A DNA stretch of 64,000 bases, from the NCBI GenBank assembly GCA_963854835.1, contig OY978530.1:5600001-5664000 (forward strand). The letters run 5' to 3'. Below, in pieces: positions 59,509 to 64,000 of this stretch. Source of the DNA: Megamerina dolium (lineage: Eukaryota; Arthropoda; Insecta; Diptera; Megamerinidae). The first letter of the stretch is position 1, and each line of letters opens with the position of its first letter. The notes beneath the pieces were generated by a model. That model saw only the letters and a program-made list of their open reading frames with translations, had not been told where the DNA came from and ran no database searches. The position numbers and the translations under genes were made by a program.

Positions 59509-59750
59509 AAATATCCGCGTTGTCTACATTACAAATTCTTCGAAGAAATACAGAGAGTTTTATATTTTCCTTTCCGAATTTTCCGAATACTGTAATTGGA
59601 ATTAATTTGGATTATTTAAATATGTAACCATTACAATACAAAAACTTCTATTCAATTAAAAGACAGAAAATTGTGTCAAATGTACGACCAACTCTACAAT
59701 ACGTTAAAAATTTCACTTCATAATTTAAAAGTTAAAAGTTAAAAAAATAA

Positions 59751-61383
59751 AATGGAAGACCACAGAGACTCTTAATATGTTTGCGTTGTGCTTTGATCCA
59801 AATAAAGACATAAAGAAGATTTGTGGAATCAAATAAATACTTAATAGTATTGTTAAATTGTACAAATAAAACCATCAAAGCTTATCCCGCAGTGCAAATC
59901 AGGACAAGAATTCATGCACATAAAAAACTACTATTTCAAGCTTAAAAATTGCGTGAAGTGATCTAGTGATCATGAAACGACTAAATGCACAAAACAAGAT
60001 AACGAATTGCCAACATGCTGCAACTGCGGTCAAAATCACCCAGCGAGCTATAGAGGATATCAAGTGGTTAAAGATTTACAAAACTTTGCAACAGGAAGAT
60101 GGCTGACTGCAAAGAATCCATTAGCACAAAGCTTCCATAGCAAAAATCAACCCTTAAGACTTCAAAGTGGTTCAACATTCGCCGAAGTAGCTTCCGGAAA
60201 TAAAACCTCCCAGAAATCAGAGGACTTTTTGACTCAAATCATAAAAAACTAAATTAAGAGGCATCGTTCAATCAGCTATCGCTTAATTGCATCGGAAAAC
60301 TCAAGATGGTTGTGAAAGAATGATGGACGGAAGCTACTTAAAAATCATGACTTGAATGCAAACGGAATCCTTAAGCATAAACATGAACTAGAGCTGCTGC
60401 AACATAAAGAGAAAATTGATATCTGAAACGCATTTAACAAATCAAATGTTTACCACTTTCCTGGGTTAAAATATATATTGCCCAAATCATCCTCTACAGA
60501 ATACGAGAGGTGGTAGCGCAATTATAATAAAGAATTTAATAATGCACTATGAAGACGAAAAAATAAGCTCGGCCAAGATACAGGCAACAACAGTTTACAT
60601 CAACTTTTCAAAACAATCCAATCAGAAAATTATAAGCTGCTTTTCAAAAGAGGAAGATTTATAATTGGAAGAGGCCGATGTAATGAGTGACATGGAAGCT
60701 ATTGAAGTTGAAACTGCAAAGTTCGGAACACACATAAAAAATCTGCTTGGTTTAACACTCCAAGAATTAATCCGAAACATGCTCAACGTCGATATCCGAA
60801 AGAGAAAAAGGAAGAGTTAGGAAAAAATGACAATCGACAAGAATTCCCACTGTCAAAATTAAACATAATAATTTAACTAAATTACTTAAAGAAAAAATAC
60901 GAAAATAATAACAACATTTAGAATTCAAAATTCAAATGCTTGTCAGAATAAAAAATTACGATTATTCCAAAACTTAGGTTAAAAGTGTTGCAAAGAAGGC
61001 TGATATATTTGCAGTACACCTACACAAAACATTCCGACCACACCAAAAAATATTGAAATTCAATCAACATTCAACAACTCAAGACTCCGTTGAAATAGAG
61101 TGTTTCACACTAGATGAAGTCGCTGATGAAATTTCAAGATTAAAATTACGAAAAAGTCCAGGTTTTAATCTAATGACCGCTGGAGTTTTAAAGAATTTAT
61201 CGTTAAAGGAATTACATAAACCAACTTCAATCATGAATGCATGCATCGATTTCAAGTATGTACCACAATGGTAATTTCGGAATAGATATCCAACCTAGGT
61301 AAAAATCCGAATGAAGTGCCATCTTACAGACCAATTGCACTACTCCCAGTAATGGGAAACTTTTTGGAAAACTATTAAGACTA
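59751..61383 (+). pseudogene. Jockey-type LINE fragment, unit 3
   Basis: Copy of 54581-56213 with the two changes noted near 60810 and 60887. Confidence 0.87.
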
Positions 61384-61391
61384 TTTATGAT

Positions 61392-62100
61392 CTCCACAAG
61401 TGTTGTGCCCTGTAATGACACCAATCAGCATCCTATCTCCATAATCGTAGGAGAAAGTTCGCTCGTCTGCTGTCAGGTTCACGTACAAAGCCTTTGGCGG
61501 CCTGCGTGTCTCCAAGGTAGACCATCGAATCTTGTGGATCATGCCCACAGAATCTTCGATTCAGAATTGAGTCCACGCAGAGCTCACGCCGAATATAGGA
61601 TCAGGGCCCATAGGCGTACCGGCAGAGCCCTCATTTTTCAAACCATCTGCCAATTCATTCCACTCAACACCACAGTGTCCCGGAACCCAAATAAGATGAA
61701 GCGTGTTGCGCTTTGCAACACTGTTCAGCCTCATCTTACATACACTGATCATCTTTTAAGAGATGGCAGGACTCGCAGTAGCTTTAATTTAAAAATTGAT
61801 CTCATTATGATAAAATAACCTTAAATCTACGTCCGAAGCGTATATGGGCCACACGATCAACCACGGGTATTGCAAATAGTGGGCCTTGCTGCAATAGCTG
61901 GTGGTATATCTGCGTGTGTCCTGTATATGCCCCGTCATGCCAATCTCCGTAAATTTTGAGTCTGAATGCAGCTTTCATCGCCTCCTTCTGGATCTGAAGA
62001 TCCAATGAAAGCAAATAAGGAAAGGCATTTAGCACGTCACCAAAAGTGGCACTCATAGCACTAGTGATGCCTAGGCATATTATATTACTCATTCAGGCTA
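61392..62100 (-). pseudogene. I/LOA-type LINE fragment, unit 3
   Basis: Copy of 56222-56930. Just outside it, TGATCTCC at 61388 replaces TGATGTCC. Confidence 0.82.
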
Positions 62101-62332
62101 TTCAATGCACTGCGACCTAAAGGATCTTTTGAGCTTTTGACTATTTATAAATTTTATAATTGCTGTGGGCTTGATTTTACCTATGTGGTTTGTAGTCAAG
62201 ATTCCATTACCTACGTAGCCAAGTCTACGTCTTACCACTGCTGGGCAATTGCATAGAATATGTTATGTTATGTTTGTTAAACTAATATTACTTACTGATA
62301 AAAATGTTTTAGTAAGTTGTTATGGTTGTTAT

Positions 62333-62930
62333 GGGACTTTGTCTATCTTAGAACCAGCATTAACAGCAGTAATGACGTCAGCTTGGAGATCATGCGTAGG
62401 ATAACTCTTGCTAACAGGTGTTACTTTGGACTGAGTAAGCAATTGAGAAGTCGAGCCCTCTCTCGAAGAACGAAAACTACACTCTACAAGTCTCTCATCA
62501 TGCCTGTCCTAACATATGGCGCTGAAGCCTAGAAGCTTGGGGTTTTCGAGAGAAAAGTCCTACGCAAGATCTTTGGACCTATTTGCGTTGGTGGCGAGTA
62601 CCGAATAAGGTATAACCATGAGCTGTACGAGCTGTATGCCGATATTGATATAGTAAAGCGCATCAAAATCAAGCGGCTGCGCTGGCTAGGTCATGTCGAG
62701 CGAATGGAAGAACACGCTCCGGCTAAGAAGGTGTTATATTCGGAACCCGCTGGAGGACGACGCAGAAGAGGAAGACCAAACCTCCGGTGGAAAGACCAAG
62801 TACTGGAGAACCTGACGGCGCTTGGAATTTCTAACTGGCGCCAGCTAGCGAAGAACAGAGATGGCTGGCGAAGCATGTTATTTTCGGCCTAAATCGATAT
62901 TCGGTTGTTATGGCCACATAAGTAAGTAAA
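62333..62930 (+). pseudogene. RTE-type LINE 3' end, unit 4
   Basis: Copy of 51993-52590. Confidence 0.92.
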
Positions 62931-62936
62931 TATAGA

Positions 62937-64000
62937 ACGAGTCACAACAATTGTTGACTCCTGATTCGGTTGTGGAACTCTGCTGAGCGCATCCGCGTTC
63001 AAGTTCCTTTTGCCTGGTTTATAAATTATTTCAAAATCAAATTCAGATAGTTTGTCTGAAACGTGCCAAGCGACATGTCTGGTCTTTCAGATTGGCAATT
63101 CCACGTAAGGGCTGATGGTCAGTGTAGACTTTGAATGGTCTACCGAGTAGATGAGCTCGATAATTCTTCACAGCCCACACGATAGCCAAGAATTCCTTTT
63201 CAATGGTGGAATATCTTTTATCAGTATCACTGAGTGCTCTGCTCGCAAAGGCTATTATCTTTTCCAATTTCACCTTGCGATAGGACTGCACCCAAAGCTT
63301 CATTGCTGGCATCTGTTGTCAGCACGAAAGGTTCGAAAAAATCTGGATAAGCTAAAATTGGTGGAGAGCAAATTGCCTCCTTCAATTTTTCAAAAGCTTT
63401 CTGACATTTATCGGTCCATTCAAATTTTGCATCTTTTCTTAGTAGTTTATTAATTGGTAGCGCTATGCTTGCCATATTTTCAACAAACTTTCTGTAATAG
63501 TTTACTAAACCTAAGAATGCCTGAACATCTTTCCTATTTCTTGGAACAGGAATATTTTTGACACATTCTACCTTACTGGGATCTGGCAATGCCCCTTCCT
63601 CAGTGCACTTATGCCCTAGGTAAATTATCTCTTTTCGTATAAACTGGCACTTTTCTGTATTTAACTTCAAGTTATGTTTACGTAAAAGTCCAAATACTCT
63701 TCGTAAACGCGACTCATGTTGTGCCAAGTTCCGACCATAGACGACGATGTCATCCAAGTAGACAAAAAAATCTATACCTTGAAGTCCTATTAGTACAAGG
63801 TTCATTAGTCTTTGGAAGGTAGCAGGGGCTCCTGTTAAGCCGAATGGCATTCTGTTAAATTCATAGTGCCCAACACCTGTACTAAACGCTGTTTTTTCTC
63901 TGTCTGATTCTTTCAATAACACTTGATGACACCCACTGGCCAAATCAAGTGTAGTGAAATATCTACAATGACCTAACTGGTCTAATCGATACGTGGAATG
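62937..64000 (-). pseudogene. Gypsy RT-RNase H fragment, unit 4 (cut by window end)
   Basis: Copy of the first part of 47427-48638. It reads VLIGLQG and IEKEFLAIV like unit 1, and has a private change giving SDTDKRYST. Confidence 0.92.

Larger units (their letters stand above)
57103..62272 (+). repeat. Tandem composite unit 3
   Basis: Close to unit 2. Private or rare changes include AGGAAGAGTTAG near 60810 and TTAAAG near 60887; the latter is shared with the left arm. Confidence 0.98.
62273..64000 (+). repeat. Tandem composite unit 4 (runs off the window)
   Basis: The first 1,728 bp of a fourth unit. Its RTE part is like units 2 and 3 (RTSINSS), but its gypsy part carries the three variants of unit 1. 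Confidence 0.98.

Noticed and set aside
46763..64000. The tandem array as a CRISPR-like or satellite array of functional genes
   Set aside because: The units are 5,170 bp, contain only broken transposon fragments and have no short repeat-spacer structure.

Overview
The window reads as A+T-rich, transposon-packed DNA of an insect, most likely a dipteran. Nearly all recognisable protein sequence comes from insect transposable elements: BEL/Pao, Gypsy and errantivirus-like LTR elements, R1-, RTE-, Jockey- and I/LOA-type LINEs, mariner, Tc1 and Harbinger DNA transposons. Introns are short (42-65 bp) with GT..AG ends. A tephritid-like fly is my guess; the sequence alone does not fix the species. 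There is no operon structure, no bacterial gene, and no confidently recognisable host gene.

Layout. 0-6.7 kb: BEL/Pao remnants on the minus strand, a gypsy-type solo LTR, two pieces of a tRNA-derived SINE and a broken mariner. 6.7-12.3 kb: the part least occupied by transposons, holding a few possible host exons, a 380-bp MITE-like element and a diverged tandem duplication. 12.3-19.2 kb: two TTAA-flanked non-autonomous elements, a decayed R1-type LINE that carries one of them plus a precise 483-bp mariner insertion, and a SINE with perfect 14-bp target duplications. 19.2-25.5 kb: a Harbinger-type element (Myb/SANT-like gene on +, transposase on -) split by a gypsy derivative whose single 967-codon ORF joins Gag to integrase with protease, RT and RNase H missing, and by a truncated Tc1 element. 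25.5-30.2 kb: scattered mariner, LINE, env and transposase relics. 30.2-31.8 kb: a complete Tc1 element with IR/DR ends and one frameshift. 31.9-36.0 kb: an LTR element with a 4-bp target duplication, filled by an RTE-type LINE with a 682-codon ORF. 36.0-39.0 kb: gag and pol of an errantivirus-like Gypsy element interrupted by another LTR. 39.0-40.7 kb: unassigned.

40.8-64.0 kb is the most striking part. A 5,170-bp composite unit made only of transposon fragments is repeated head to tail 3.33 times (46763 to the window end, running off the edge). The first unit and 541 bp of its flank also occur as an inverted copy (40810-45853), so that arms of about 5.04 kb face each other across a 367-bp spacer. 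The order of fragments in the unit is explained by one internal inversion that predates all copies. Sequence variants among copies are mosaic, pointing to exchange between them.

Nothing here forms a pathway. The window is best read as a record of nested insertions followed by inversion, palindrome formation and tandem amplification. If transcribed, the palindrome could form long double-stranded RNA against several transposon families; that is inference only.
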